DNA from: Agromyces mangrovi
GTDB taxonomy: Bacteria; Actinomycetota; Actinomycetes; Actinomycetales; Microbacteriaceae
Direction: 5' to 3'
Assembly: GCF_030296695.1 (NCBI RefSeq)
Contig: NZ_AP027737.1
Location: forward strand, 1,550,001-1,614,000
Length of the DNA stretch: 64,000 bases
Made by a program: the position numbers and the translations under genes. This document shows positions 54,223 through 63,191 of the stretch, one piece after another. Within the stretch, counting starts at the first letter, position 1; every line of letters begins with the position of its first letter. The notes below the pieces were generated by a model. It worked only from the letters and a program-made list of their open reading frames with translations, was not told the DNA's origin and searched no databases.

Positions 54223-55395
54223 ATGACCTCGACCGAAGGACGGCCCCGCTCCGCACGACTGGTGATCGCCGTCGCCCTCGTCGGCTTCTGCGGGGCATGG
54301 AACGCGGGCAACGTCGGCCCGGTGGCATCCGAGCTCTCGAACGACTTCGACGTCTCGCTCGCGGCGGTCGGCGTGCTGTCGGGCACGCTGTTCCTCGGTT
54401 CCATGATCGTGGGCCTGCTCTTCGCCGCGCGCATCGGCGAGCGGGTCGGGGTGACGCGCGGCATCCAGATCGGCTGCTGGGCGATCGCCGCCGGCAACCT
54501 GATCTTCGCGCTCACTCCGATCTTCGCCGGGCTCGCCGTCGGTCGCGTCCTGCCCGGCCTCGGCTTCGCCGTCGTGAACACGCTCGGCGCGGTCTGGGCG
54601 CGCCAAGTAGGCGGCGCGCGCATCCTCGGGGTGTTCGGCGGCGCCATCCAGCTGGGCATCGCCGGCGCGCTGCTGCTCGGCAGCGGGCTGAGCGACCTCG
54701 GCATCGACTGGCGCATCGGCTTCGTCGTCGCGTCGCTGCTCGCCGTCGCGGGAGCCCTGACCGTGCCCGGCCGGCACGGCGGCCGCGTCGCACGGCCCCC
54801 GCGCGTGAAGGGCTTCCTCGGCACGGCCGTGCGGCACGTCCGCGTCTACCGACTCGCCCTGCTGTTCACCGCGCTCTTCGGCGTTCCGCTCATCCTCGGC
54901 TCGTGGCTGATCGAGTACCTGACGCGCGACGGCGACGTGCGCGCGGCGATCGCCGGTGCCATCTCGTTCCTGCTGTTCGGGCTCTCGGCGACGCTGCGGG
55001 TCGTCGGCGGCGCGCTCCTGCAACGCCGCGTGCACCACGCCTGGCTCACCGGCGCGCTGCTGCTGGCCGCGGTCGGCCTCGGCGCGATCGCGTTCGACCC
55101 GACGACCGCCGTCGCGTTCGGCGGCGTGGTGCTGCTCGGCACCGGCGTCGGCATCCCCTACGCCGCCGCGCTCTCCGAGGCGGAGGACCTCTTCCCCGAC
55201 GCGCCGAGCGAGCCGCTCGCGCTGCTCACCCTCGTGTCGCTCGTGCTCCCCGTGATCGTCATCCCGATCGTCGGCCAGTCGCTCGAAGACGGCAACGGGC
55301 GGTTCGCGTTCGTCGCGCTCGCGGTCTTCCTCGTGCTGGCCTCGGTGGCGAACCTCAAGCGCGCCGGCATCGCCCTGCCGGTGAAGAGCCGGTGA
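54223..55395 (+). CDS. MFS transporter
   Basis: A 390-residue protein with 11-12 helices. GTLFLGSMIVGLLFAARIGERVGV has the conserved loop 2-3 motif (G-x-x-x-R/IGERVG) and VLPGLGFAVVNTLGAVWARQ the fifth-helix region typical of MFS drug or sugar exporters. The substrate is unknown. ATG 54223 follows GGGGGAGCG. TATGCT at 54183-54188 is a possible -10, giving a ~30-nt leader. It is divergent from the UvrA-like gene; combined drug resistance is a possibility, not shown. Confidence 0.88.
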   Translation: MTSTEGRPRSARLVIAVALVGFCGAWNAGNVGPVASELSNDFDVSLAAVGVLSGTLFLGSMIVGLLFAARIGERVGVTRGIQIGCWAIAAGNLIFALTPIFAGLAVGRVLPGLGFAVVNTLGAVWARQVGGARILGVFGGAIQLGIAGALLLGSGLSDLGIDWRIGFVVASLLAVAGALTVPGRHGGRVARPPRVKGFLGTAVRHVRVYRLALLFTALFGVPLILGSWLIEYLTRDGDVRAAIAGAISFLLFGLSATLRVVGGALLQRRVHHAWLTGALLLAAVGLGAIAFDPTTAVAFGGVVLLGTGVGIPYAAALSEAEDLFPDAPSEPLALLTLVSLVLPVIVIPIVGQSLEDGNGRFAFVALAVFLVLASVANLKRAGIALPVKSR

Positions 55396-55416
55396 GCGGA
55401 TGCCTCGGAGTCGGCG

Positions 55417-55836
55417 CTACGCCGCGAGCAGCGCCGCGAGGCGCTCGAGCTGCACCGAGTCGGCCTTCGCGATCGACGACCGGATGGTCGGGCCGAGCGG
55501 ACGCATGGCGCCCTTCGTGACCACGTCCGCGACGAGCGTGACATCCGTCTCGCCCTCGCCCGCCGCCACCAGGGTGTACGTGTAGTCGGCGACGACGCCG
55601 GGCGCCTCGCTGTGCAGCACGAGCCGCGCGCCGGGCTCGAGCACGGCGATCGTCGACGTGCGGTCGCGGCCGTGGGCGGTGAAGCGCAGGGTGGTGCCGA
55701 CCGCGGTCGGCCCGTCGGGCACGAGCGCGTCGATGCCGGGCATCCACTCGTGCGCCCGCGACCAGTCGGTGAGCACCGTCCAGACGGCGTCGGGCGCCAA
55801 GCTGATGCGGTGCGTCGTCTCGAATGCGGTGACCAT
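55417..55836 (-). CDS. SRPBCC family (START-fold) protein
   Basis: A 139-residue polyketide cyclase/ligand-binding fold: TTHRISLAPDAVWTVLTDWSRAHEWMPGI at the start and RLVLHSEAPGVVADYTYTLV in the middle, with a C-terminal helix closing the cavity. No catalytic activity can be deduced. ATG 55836 follows GGAGGAGGACCC. It is divergent from an AraC-type regulator 76 bp away, which is probably its regulator. Confidence 0.9.
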   Translation of the reverse strand: MVTAFETTHRISLAPDAVWTVLTDWSRAHEWMPGIDALVPDGPTAVGTTLRFTAHGRDRTSTIAVLEPGARLVLHSEAPGVVADYTYTLVAAGEGETDVTLVADVVTKGAMRPLGPTIRSSIAKADSVQLERLAALLAA

Positions 55837-55912
55837 GGGTCCTCCTCCGGTTCGAACCCGACGCTAGTATCGGCGGCGCACGCCCGTATTGGACGAAACG
55901 CGCGAGGTGACC

Positions 55913-56731
55913 ATGCGCTACGTGCGACGCGACCCGGCCAGTGCGCTGCGCCCGCTGGTGCGCTCGCTGTGGTGGCTGCGCGGCGAGCCCGGGTACCCCG
56001 AGGAGCGCGTGTTCCCGATGCCGCACCCGCACCTCATCGTGAACCTGTCGGAGTCGTACGGCGTGCACGATCCGGCGTCGAGCGCCTCGGCCCGGGTGAT
56101 CGACGGCGCGTTCGCCTCGGGCCCGAGAAGCGGATGCCTCGCCAGCACGCTTCCGCGCGAGCTCTGGAACCTCGGGGCGGAGCTCCGCGCCGATGCGCTC
56201 GGGGCATGGGGAGTGGATGCCGTCGAGGCATCCGCCCTGCTGCTGCTCGACGAGCCGGCGTTCACGCAGCTGGTCGACCTCGCGCGCGCGAGCGACCCCG
56301 ATGACGCCCTCGACGCCCTCGAACGCCTGCTCGCCGAGCGACTCGACGCCTCGTGGCGGCCCGACCCGGTCGTGATGCGCGCGCTCGACGCGCTCGTGGC
56401 CGAGCCGGCCCTCGACGTCGCCACGCTGATCGCGCGCAGCGGCGTCTCGCGCGATCGGTTCGTGCGGCGGTTCCGGCACGCGGTGGGCATCGCCCCGAAG
56501 CGGTACCGCGACCTGCTGCGATTCCATTCCCTCGTCGACGCGGTCGCGCAGGCCCTCGAGGCCGACCCCGACTGGAGCGCACTCGCCGCCGAGCACGGCT
56601 TCGCCGACCAGTCGCACCTCATCCGCGTGTTCCGCCGCGCCACCGGGTTCACCCCGCGCCGGTACCACCGCATCGTGCGCGAGTACGGGCCCGAGGCGGC
56701 GCGATTCGTGCCCATCGCGGCATCCGCCTGA
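55913..56731 (+). CDS. AraC family transcriptional regulator
   Basis: A 272-residue regulator. The N-terminal ligand domain is of the DUF6597 type (LRPLVRSLWWLRGEPG, PMPHPHLIVNLSE). The C-terminal domain has two helix-turn-helix units: DVATLIARSGVSRDRFVRRFRHAVGIAPKRYRDLLRF and LAAEHGFADQSHLIRVFRRATGFTPRRYHR. ATG 55913 follows GAGGTGACC and TAGTAT (55865-55870) is a possible -10. Control of the divergent SRPBCC gene is the obvious guess. Confidence 0.9.
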   Translation: MRYVRRDPASALRPLVRSLWWLRGEPGYPEERVFPMPHPHLIVNLSESYGVHDPASSASARVIDGAFASGPRSGCLASTLPRELWNLGAELRADALGAWGVDAVEASALLLLDEPAFTQLVDLARASDPDDALDALERLLAERLDASWRPDPVVMRALDALVAEPALDVATLIARSGVSRDRFVRRFRHAVGIAPKRYRDLLRFHSLVDAVAQALEADPDWSALAAEHGFADQSHLIRVFRRATGFTPRRYHRIVREYGPEAARFVPIAASA

Positions 56732-56778
56732 CCGGCGGCGCTCCGGCCCAGCCCTGATGCGCGCGGGCGTCCAGCCGC

Positions 56779-56784
56779 TACCGT
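56779..56784 (+). promoter_or_regulatory. -10 hexamer of the lipoprotein/membrane protein operon (leaderless start)
   Basis: TACCGT, then GGCGGC, then ATG 56791. Confidence 0.55.
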
Positions 56785-56790
56785 GGCGGC

Positions 56791-57369
56791 ATGGCCCCTC
56801 GTTCGCGAGGTCCACGCCTCGCAGCGATCGCCGCGGCGATCGTCCTGACCGGGATCGCACTCGCCGGATGCGCCGATCCCGTGGTCACCGACGTCTTCGA
56901 GACCGACACCGCGTCGCCGAGCGCGACCGCGCAGCCGACGGAGACGCCGCTCGAGACGGACGACGCCGGCGTCACGATCGCACTGCCGGGGCTGCCCGTC
57001 GGCGGGGACGGCATCGCCACCGACGCCGGCGGCGCCTGGTGCGTGTCGCTCTTCTGGAACGACACCCTCCCCGAGGGCGTGTCGCTCATGGTCGACGAGG
57101 TCGTGGTCGATCCCGAGACTCCGGCGACGGTGGTGGCCGGCGGATGCGGCGAGCTCGACGCCTGCCTCGACGCGACGATCGCGCAGCCGGGCGACGGGTG
57201 TGCCGTGGTGTTCACCCCCGATCACCCGGCCGCCGAGGTGCTGCGGTTCCGACTCGACGGCACGCTCGCGTGCGACGACCAGGCAGCGTGCGACGCTGCC
57301 GGGGTGGTGCCCGACGAGGAGTGGAACGAGGTCGAACGCCCGGAGGGCACGAGCGGGAGCGACGGGTGA
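56791..57369 (+). CDS. Cysteine-containing lipoprotein of unknown function
   Basis: A 192-residue exported protein: Arg-rich start, hydrophobic segment and lipobox ALAGC, then a Thr/Pro/Glu linker and a domain with six further cysteines (AWCVSLFW, AGGCGELDACLD, GDGCAVVF, LACDDQAACDAAG) that could form three disulfides. I recognise no family. Its stop overlaps the GTG of the next gene. Confidence 0.78.
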   Translation: MAPRSRGPRLAAIAAAIVLTGIALAGCADPVVTDVFETDTASPSATAQPTETPLETDDAGVTIALPGLPVGGDGIATDAGGAWCVSLFWNDTLPEGVSLMVDEVVVDPETPATVVAGGCGELDACLDATIAQPGDGCAVVFTPDHPAAEVLRFRLDGTLACDDQAACDAAGVVPDEEWNEVERPEGTSGSDG

Positions 57370-58313
57370 CCGAGGCGAGCGAGCGGGCAGGGTCAGTGGC
57401 GACGGATGCCTCCCCACCGATGCTGCAGCGCATCTGGAGCGTGGTCGGCAACGTCATCGCGCCCGCGACCCTCATCGGCGCCGTGCTGTTCTACTTCGGC
57501 TACGTGTCGTCACGCGCGCAGTTCCGCTACTTCGGCGTCGACGTCGACGTGCTCGGCTTCAGCACGCAGGAGTTCATCATGCGCAGCCCGCAGCCGCTGC
57601 TCGTGCCGATGCTCGCCCTGCTGCTGCTCTCGGCCCTGCTCGCCGCGGTGCACGTGCTGCTGCGCCGCCGGTTCGCCGGCCGCGACGACCCGCGCCTGCG
57701 CACCGCGATCCGCTCACTCCGGATCGTCGGCATCGCGCTCCTGGTCGCCGCGGTGCTGCTGCTCGCGGCGTATCCGCTGATCGGCGGCTGGCCGTACTAC
57801 CCGCTGGCCACGCCGCTCGTGCTGGGCGTCGGCGCGGGACTGCTCGGCTATGCGGTGGCGTGGGACCAGCGGCATCCGCTCGCCCCGAAGACTGCACCGA
57901 CGGATGCCCCCGAAGCCACCCCGACCGCCCCGCGACCGCGCGGCCGGGCCGTCGTGGTGCTGCTCGGCGCCGTGGTCGTCGTGACCGTGTTCTGGGCGAC
58001 CGCGACGCTCGCCGAGTGGTCGGGTCGCGGCCAGGCCAAGGCGCTCGCGCGCGACCTCGGCAGCCTGCCCGCGATCGTGCTCGACCTCGGCGAACCGCTC
58101 GCCCCGGGCGACCCGGTCGTGCGCGAGGAGGCGCTGCCCGCGGGCGAGGGCGACGCGTACCGCTACCGGTACCGTGGCCTGCGGCTGCTCGTGGTGGGGG
58201 AGGACCGGCTGTTCCTCGTGCCCGCCGAGTGGACGCCCAGCGGATCGACCTACGTCGTGCCGTTCGACGACTCGGCGCGCGTGCGGTTCCGCTTCGTCAA
58301 CGATCCGCCGTGA
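57366..58313 (+). CDS. Membrane protein of unknown function
   Basis: A 315-residue protein with about five helices (IAPATLIGAVLFYFGYVSSRAQFRYFG, LLVPMLALLLLSALLAAVHVLL, IVGIALLVAAVLLLAAYPLI, LVLGVGAGLLGYAVAW, VVVLLGAVVVVTVFWATATLA) and a ~95-residue extracytoplasmic C-terminal domain. The FGYVSSRAQFRYFGVD segment recalls a group of actinobacterial membrane proteins without assigned function. GTG 57366 overlaps the lipoprotein stop, so the two probably work together. Confidence 0.78.
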   Translation: MTEASERAGSVATDASPPMLQRIWSVVGNVIAPATLIGAVLFYFGYVSSRAQFRYFGVDVDVLGFSTQEFIMRSPQPLLVPMLALLLLSALLAAVHVLLRRRFAGRDDPRLRTAIRSLRIVGIALLVAAVLLLAAYPLIGGWPYYPLATPLVLGVGAGLLGYAVAWDQRHPLAPKTAPTDAPEATPTAPRPRGRAVVVLLGAVVVVTVFWATATLAEWSGRGQAKALARDLGSLPAIVLDLGEPLAPGDPVVREEALPAGEGDAYRYRYRGLRLLVVGEDRLFLVPAEWTPSGSTYVVPFDDSARVRFRFVNDPP

Positions 58314-58353
58314 CCCGCCGGGGCCGGCACGCGCGCCGAGCGCCCGCATCCGC

Positions 58354-58770
58354 TCAACAGCCCCGCGTGCCCTTCGACGCGAGCACCAGCGTGGCGTCGC
58401 CCGCGTCCTTCACCTCGAAGCGCACGGGCCCGTAGCCGTCGGCGCACCCCATGTCGATGCCGCCGTCGCGCGCGGTGCGGATCACCACGCCGAGGCGCCA
58501 CGCCTCGCTCGCGATCAGGTCGGCCATGCGGCCGGTGTCGGCGCCGATCGCGATCCATGCGCAGCCCCAGCCGTGCCCCGACTCGAGGAGGTGGCCGTCG
58601 AGCACGAAGTCCGGCGGCATCCACGATTCGGAGCACTCGCGGTCCTCGATCGCCGCGGCGGGGCCGCCCGCGCTTCCCGCCCACGTGCACCCGCCGGCGC
58701 CGACCGCGACCAGGAGCGCGATCGCCGCGCCGACCGCCGGCGCGCGACCCGCTGAGAGGGTGTGGCGCAT
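58354..58770 (-). CDS. Lipoprotein of unknown function
   Basis: A 138-residue lipoprotein: hydrophobic signal with VGAGGC, then CSESWMPPDFVL, HGWGCAWIAIG, MGCADGYG and a terminal GTRGC. The four cysteines after the lipobox suggest two disulfides. It resembles no family I know. ATG 58770 follows GGGGGATCGGG. It is convergent with the membrane protein gene and divergent from the HAD gene. Confidence 0.72.
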   Translation of the reverse strand: MRHTLSAGRAPAVGAAIALLVAVGAGGCTWAGSAGGPAAAIEDRECSESWMPPDFVLDGHLLESGHGWGCAWIAIGADTGRMADLIASEAWRLGVVIRTARDGGIDMGCADGYGPVRFEVKDAGDATLVLASKGTRGC

Positions 58771-58879
58771 CCCGATCCCCCTGTCCCCTCCGTCGCGGAT
58801 GAGGTGATCCGATACCTCCAAGGGTACGCCGGTGCGGTGTCGAGGGATCCGAGCGGGTCGCCCCCGGGCGACCGGCGAA

Positions 58880-58885
58880 TATGCT
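58880..58885 (+). promoter_or_regulatory. -10 hexamer of the HAD hydrolase gene (leaderless start)
   Basis: TATGCT, then GAGCGG, then ATG 58892. Confidence 0.6.
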
Positions 58886-58891
58886 GAGCGG

Positions 58892-59674
58892 ATGCTCGTC
58901 GCGACGGACCTCGACGGCACGCTGGTGCCGAACGCGGGCGACGTCGTTCCCGCGTACACCGCGAGCGTGCTGCGCCGACTGGACGCCGCGGGCATCCCGG
59001 TGGTGTTCGTGACCGGCCGGCCGCTGCGCCGCATGGAGGCGTTCTGGCCGCACGTCGGCGCGCACGGGCTCGCGGTCGTCTCGAACGGCGCCGTCACGTT
59101 CGACGTGGCCGAGCGGCGCATCGTCGCGCTGTCCGGCATCGATCCGGCGCCCGGCCTCGCGCTGGTCGACGACATCGCCGCCGCCGTGCCGGGTTCGTGG
59201 TTCGCGGTCGAGTGCGACGACGGCGTGCGACTCGACCCCGAGTACGTGCAGACCTATACGTCGGGGCCGGTGCCGCGCGGGCCGCTGCCGGAGGTGTGGG
59301 ACCGCGCGGCGGTGAAGGTGCTCGTGCGGCATCCCGAGGTGCCTCCCGTCGAGCTGCAGGAGCGGGTGTCGGATGCCGTCGGCCGGCGCGCGACGGTGAC
59401 CTGGTCGGTCTCCGGGCTCGTCGAGATCAGCGCGGCCGGGGTCACCAAGGCGAGCGCCCTCGCGGACCTCTGCTCGCGGATGGGCATCGCGGCCACCGAG
59501 GTGACCGCGTTCGGCGACATGCCGAACGACCTGGCCATGCTCGGCTGGGCGGGCACGGCGGTCGCGGTCGCCGACGCGCACGAGAGCGTGCTCGCGGCCG
59601 CCGACCGCGTGGCCTTGTCGTGCCACGAGGAGGGCGTCGCGCGGGTGCTCGAGGAGCTGCTCGAGGGCGCGTGA
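58892..59674 (+). CDS. HAD superfamily hydrolase (Cof-type, subfamily IIB)
   Basis: A 260-residue phosphatase: ATDLDGTLV (motif I with nucleophile and acid aspartates), FVTGRPLRRM (motif II), VTKASALADLCSRMGI with the motif III lysine and AFGDMPNDLAMLGWAG (motif IV). The cap is of the C2 type. Such enzymes dephosphorylate sugar phosphates or nucleotides with broad specificity. The gene starts directly after a -10, so it has no ribosome-binding site. Confidence 0.93.
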   Translation: MLVATDLDGTLVPNAGDVVPAYTASVLRRLDAAGIPVVFVTGRPLRRMEAFWPHVGAHGLAVVSNGAVTFDVAERRIVALSGIDPAPGLALVDDIAAAVPGSWFAVECDDGVRLDPEYVQTYTSGPVPRGPLPEVWDRAAVKVLVRHPEVPPVELQERVSDAVGRRATVTWSVSGLVEISAAGVTKASALADLCSRMGIAATEVTAFGDMPNDLAMLGWAGTAVAVADAHESVLAAADRVALSCHEEGVARVLEELLEGA

Positions 59675-59694
59675 CGCGCGACGGTGGCCGGCGA

Positions 59695-59700
59695 TATGGT
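59695..59700 (+). promoter_or_regulatory. -10 hexamer of the prenyltransferase-fold gene (leaderless start)
   Basis: TATGGT, then GCGTCA, then ATG 59707, inside a 32-bp gap after the HAD gene. Confidence 0.55.
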
Positions 59701-59706
59701 GCGTCA

Positions 59707-60678
59707 ATGACGACGGATGCTGCGCTGCTCGACTGGCTCCTCGACTCCGACCCCGCGCTGCGCTGGCAGGTCGAACGCGACCTCGCGGGTGCGCCGCCCG
59801 AGGTGTGGGAGGCGACGCGGGCTCGCGTGGCGACGGAGGGGTTCGGGGCGGAGCTGCTCTCGCACCAGGACCCCGACGGCCAGTGGGCCGGCGGCGCGTA
59901 CTTCCCTGCCGGGTTCTTCGGCAGCCCGGAGGCCGACGAGCCCGGTCAGCCGTGGGTCGCGACGACGTGGTCGCTGAAGGACCTGCGCGAGTTCGGCGTC
60001 GAGGCGTCGGAACTCGACGGCACCGCCGAGCGGCTCGCCGCCAACAGCCGGTGGGAGTACGAGGACCTGCCGTACTGGGGCGGCGAGGTCGACGTGTGCA
60101 TCAACTCGTTCACGCTCGCGAACGGCGCCTGGCTGGGGGTCGACATGTCGGGGCTCGCCCGCTGGTTCGTCGACCACCGGCTCGCCGACGGCGGCTGGAA
60201 CTGCGAGGCTGAGGAGGGGGACTCGGTGCGGTCGTCGTTCCACTCCACGTTGAATGCCCTGCGCGGCATGCTCGCCTACGAGCGCATCACGGGCGACGAG
60301 TCGCTGCGGGAGGCGCGGCACGGCGGGGAGGAGTACCTGCTGACCCGGCGGCTGATGTACCGCGAGTCGACGGGCGAGCAGGTCGGGCCGTTCACGACCG
60401 AGTTCCTGTATCCGAACCGGTGGCGGTACAGCGCGCTCGCCGCGCTCGACCACTTCCGCGACGCCGCGGAGCTGGAGGGTCGCGGGCCGGACCCGCGCAT
60501 GGCCGACGCCATCGACGCGGTGCGCGCCGCCCGGCGGCCTGACGGCACGTGGCTCCAGTCGAAGCGGCTGGCGGGTCGCACGTGGTTCGACATCGACGTG
60601 CCCGAGGGCGAGCCGTCGAAGTGGCTCACGCTCATCGGCACCCGCGTGCTCGACTGGTGGGACGCGACGGTCGTCTAG
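59707..60678 (+). CDS. Squalene cyclase/prenyltransferase alpha-alpha barrel fold protein
   Basis: A 323-residue protein built of helical-hairpin repeats with QW-like motifs: DPDGQWAGGAYFP, LADGGWNCEAEEGDS and RRPDGTWLQSKR. The cyclase DxDD motif is not seen, so it is probably not a terpene cyclase. Similar stand-alone proteins are annotated as squalene cyclase-like or nitrogen-fixation protein NifH-like without proof. Its stop overlaps that of the sigma factor gene on the other strand (CTAG). Confidence 0.82.
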   Translation: MTTDAALLDWLLDSDPALRWQVERDLAGAPPEVWEATRARVATEGFGAELLSHQDPDGQWAGGAYFPAGFFGSPEADEPGQPWVATTWSLKDLREFGVEASELDGTAERLAANSRWEYEDLPYWGGEVDVCINSFTLANGAWLGVDMSGLARWFVDHRLADGGWNCEAEEGDSVRSSFHSTLNALRGMLAYERITGDESLREARHGGEEYLLTRRLMYRESTGEQVGPFTTEFLYPNRWRYSALAALDHFRDAAELEGRGPDPRMADAIDAVRAARRPDGTWLQSKRLAGRTWFDIDVPEGEPSKWLTLIGTRVLDWWDATVV

Positions 60679-61894
60679 CTGCCCGAACCGCCGAGCCGCT
60701 GGGCGGCGACCCGCCGAATCGCACGCCGCTCGGGCTCGCTGTCGCAGGTCGCGAGCGCCCGGTCGAACGCCTCGCGCGCGGCATCCGCTCGCCCCGTCTG
60801 TGCCAGCATGTCGGCACGTGCCAGATGGAAGTAGTGGTAGTGGTCGAGGTCGGATGCCACCGACTCGAGCAGTTCGAGACCCGCATCGCCGCCCTCGGCG
60901 AGGAACGCGGCGACCGCCTCGTTGAGGGTCACGACGGGCGACGGCTCCAACGTGCCGAGCACGGCATACAACCTGCGGATGGTCGCCCAGTCGGTCTCCT
61001 CGAACGTGGCTGCGTCGGCGTGCGCGGCGGCGATGGCCGCCTGGAGCGCGTACGGGCCGACGCGGCGCGCCCGGAGCGCGCGCTGGAACAGCCGGCGTCC
61101 TTCAGCGAGGGCGTCGGCGTTCCACATCGACCGGTCCTGGTCGCTGAGCAGCACGATCTCGCCGTCGGCGTCGAGCCGCGCGGGCCGGCGTGCGTCGGTG
61201 AAGGCGAGCAGCGCGGCGAGCCCCAGGTCTCGGGCTCGTCGGGCATGAGGTCGCAGAGCGTGCCGGCGAGCCAGCGCGCCTCGTCGCAGAGGTCGCCACG
61301 GATGAGCCCGCCGGTCGGCGAGGCGTGCCCCTGCGTGAAGATGACGTACACGACCTTCAGCACGTCGTGCAGCGAGTCGCCGAGGTGCTCGCGTTCGGGC
61401 ACCTCGAACGGGATGTTCGCGGCTGCGATCTTCTTCTTGGCCCGCACGAGCCGCTTCGCCATCGTCGCCTCGGCCACGAGGAACGACTTCGCGATGCCGG
61501 CCGTCGGCAGGCCGACCACGTAGCGGAGGGTGAGCGCGACCCGCGCGGGCTCGTCGAGCGCCCGGTGGCAGCATCCGAAGATCATCGCGAGCAGGTCGTC
61601 GGCGATCGCGCCACGTTCGCGCTGCGGCAGTTCCAGGGCCGCGCGCACGTCGTCGACCCGCCGGGCCCAGCGCAGGTCGCGGCGCGCCTGGTCGATCGCC
61701 CAGCGACGGGCGACCGTCACGAGCCAGGCGCCGGGGGTATCGGGCATGCCGTCGACGGGCCAGCGCTCGGCCGCCGTGGTGAACGCGTGCTGCGCCGCGT
61801 CCTCCGCGAGGTCGAGGTCGCCGAGGTCGGCACGCAGGGTCGCGACCACGCGCGGCCACTGCGCGCCGAACACCTCGGCGACGCCGGTGGGCAC
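60675..61894 (-). CDS. ECF42-type sigma factor with C-terminal TPR domain, apparent frameshift
   Basis: Corrected length 406 residues. Region 2 (LDLAEDAAQHAFTTAAERWP, GAWLVTVARRWAIDQ) and region 4 (ALTLRYVVGLPTAGIAKSFLVAEATMAKRLVRAKKKI) are followed by a ~200-residue extension with SDQDRSMWN, GPYALQAAIAAAHADA and a C-terminal TPR-like part. These are features of the ECF42 group, in which the extension controls activity in place of an anti-sigma factor. The frame breaks after DEPETWG; one more C in the run 61221-61224 restores LAALLAFTDARRPARL. GTG 61894 is 2 nt after the DGPF gene stop. Confidence 0.9.
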
Positions 61895-61896
61895 GG

Positions 61897-62259
61897 CTAC
61901 CCGGCGAACGCCGTCACGTCGAAGATCGCGCGGATCTCGACCGACCCGTACCCGATGTTCGGCACCTTCTCGGCGTACGAGATGGCGGCGTCGAGGTCGT
62001 CGACGTCGATGACGTAGTACCCGCCCAGGTACTCCTTGGTCTCGGCGAACGGCCCGTCGGTCACGACGGTGCCGCCGTCGCGTACGCGCACCGTGGTCGC
62101 GGTGTCGACCGGCTGCAGCGCCTCGCCGCTGACGTAGACGCCGGCCTCCTTGAGCATGTCGTCGTAGGCGAACCACTCGCCCATCTCGGCCGCTTCCTCG
62201 GGGCTGCCGGGCTGCGGGCCGGCGTCGGGAGCGCTGGTGAGCAGGAGCATGTACTGCAT
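61897..62259 (-). CDS. YCII-related (DGPF motif) protein
   Basis: A 120-residue dimeric alpha-beta protein: MQYMLLLTSAPDAG at the start and the family-naming motif in VVTDGPFAETKEYLGGYYVIDV, then DLDAAISYAEKVPNIGYGSVEIR. Proteins of this type are the usual targets and neighbours of ECF42 sigma factors; their biochemical role is unclear. ATG 62259 has GGACACTCCC before it. The sigma gene follows after 2 nt, so the pair is one operon. Confidence 0.93.
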   Translation of the reverse strand: MQYMLLLTSAPDAGPQPGSPEEAAEMGEWFAYDDMLKEAGVYVSGEALQPVDTATTVRVRDGGTVVTDGPFAETKEYLGGYYVIDVDDLDAAISYAEKVPNIGYGSVEIRAIFDVTAFAG

Positions 62260-62378
62260 GGGAGTGTCCTTCCCCTCGTGGGGTCGCCTGTTGCGACCCC
62301 TCACCCATGTGACGAACACCAGTCGACCAGATGGACAGGTCGAGCGCATCCGGTTCGAACGAACTGGCCCCGCCCGGG

Positions 62379-63191
62379 TCAGTTGCTGCGACGGATCGCG
62401 CGGATGCCCACCGCGAGCCCGACCACCGCGAGCACGACGGCCGCGACCCACCCCCACAGCACCGTGATGTCGCCGAGGTCGCCCGCGAACAGCGCTCGCT
62501 CGGCCTGCACGACCCAGTTCACGGGATTCACAGCGGCGACCGCGCGCATCCACCCCGGCCCCTCGTCGAGGGGGAGCAGCATGCCCGAGAGGATCAGCAG
62601 CGGGAAGATGAGCGTCTGCTGGACGCCCCAGAACAGCCACTCGCGGTCCTTCGTCTTCAGGGCGAGCGTGTACGACAGCGACCCGAGCCCGACGCCGAAC
62701 ACCGCGAGTAGCGCGAGGCCGATCACGAGCCCCGGGAGGTTCACGGCGAACCCGAAGGGCCAGGCGATGAGCACGATCACGAGCGCCTGCACGACGATCG
62801 GGGCGATCTCCTTGAGCGCCCTCCCCACGAGCAGCGACGAGCGTGCGAGCGGCGCGACGAGGGTGCGCTCGTGCGAGCCCGTCATCATCTCGTACTGCAG
62901 GTTCGAGCCGGTCGCGCCGGTGCCGAACAGCACGATCATCACGAGCACGCCCGGCACGAACCACTGCAGCGTGTCGGCGACGGGCGCACCGGACTGGCCG
63001 ATCAGGAGCGGCGCGAACAGGCCGAGGAACACGAGGGGCTGCACGAGCGAGAAGATGAGCGTGAAGGGGTCGCGCACCACGGGCTTCAACTCCCGGGTGA
63101 GCACGTTCCACGTGTCGCGCGCGGGGTTCGCCCGTACGGCCGTGTCGGTCGTCTCCGGCCGCGCGTCGGCGCGGGTCGTCTCGGTGGTCAT
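62379..63191 (-). CDS. ABC-2 type transporter permease (drug/daunorubicin type)
   Basis: A 270-residue membrane protein with six helices: PVVRDPFTLIFSLVQPLVFLGLFAPLL, VPGVLVMIVLFGTGATGSNLQYEMMTGSHERTLVAPL, TLIFPLLILSGMLLPLDEGPGWM and a last helix WGWVAAVVLAVVGLAVGI. It belongs to the DrrB-like ABC-2 family. Its ATG overlaps the stop of the ATPase gene (ATGA), so the two form an efflux pump. The substrate is unknown. Confidence 0.92.
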   Translation of the reverse strand: MTTETTRADARPETTDTAVRANPARDTWNVLTRELKPVVRDPFTLIFSLVQPLVFLGLFAPLLIGQSGAPVADTLQWFVPGVLVMIVLFGTGATGSNLQYEMMTGSHERTLVAPLARSSLLVGRALKEIAPIVVQALVIVLIAWPFGFAVNLPGLVIGLALLAVFGVGLGSLSYTLALKTKDREWLFWGVQQTLIFPLLILSGMLLPLDEGPGWMRAVAAVNPVNWVVQAERALFAGDLGDITVLWGWVAAVVLAVVGLAVGIRAIRRSN

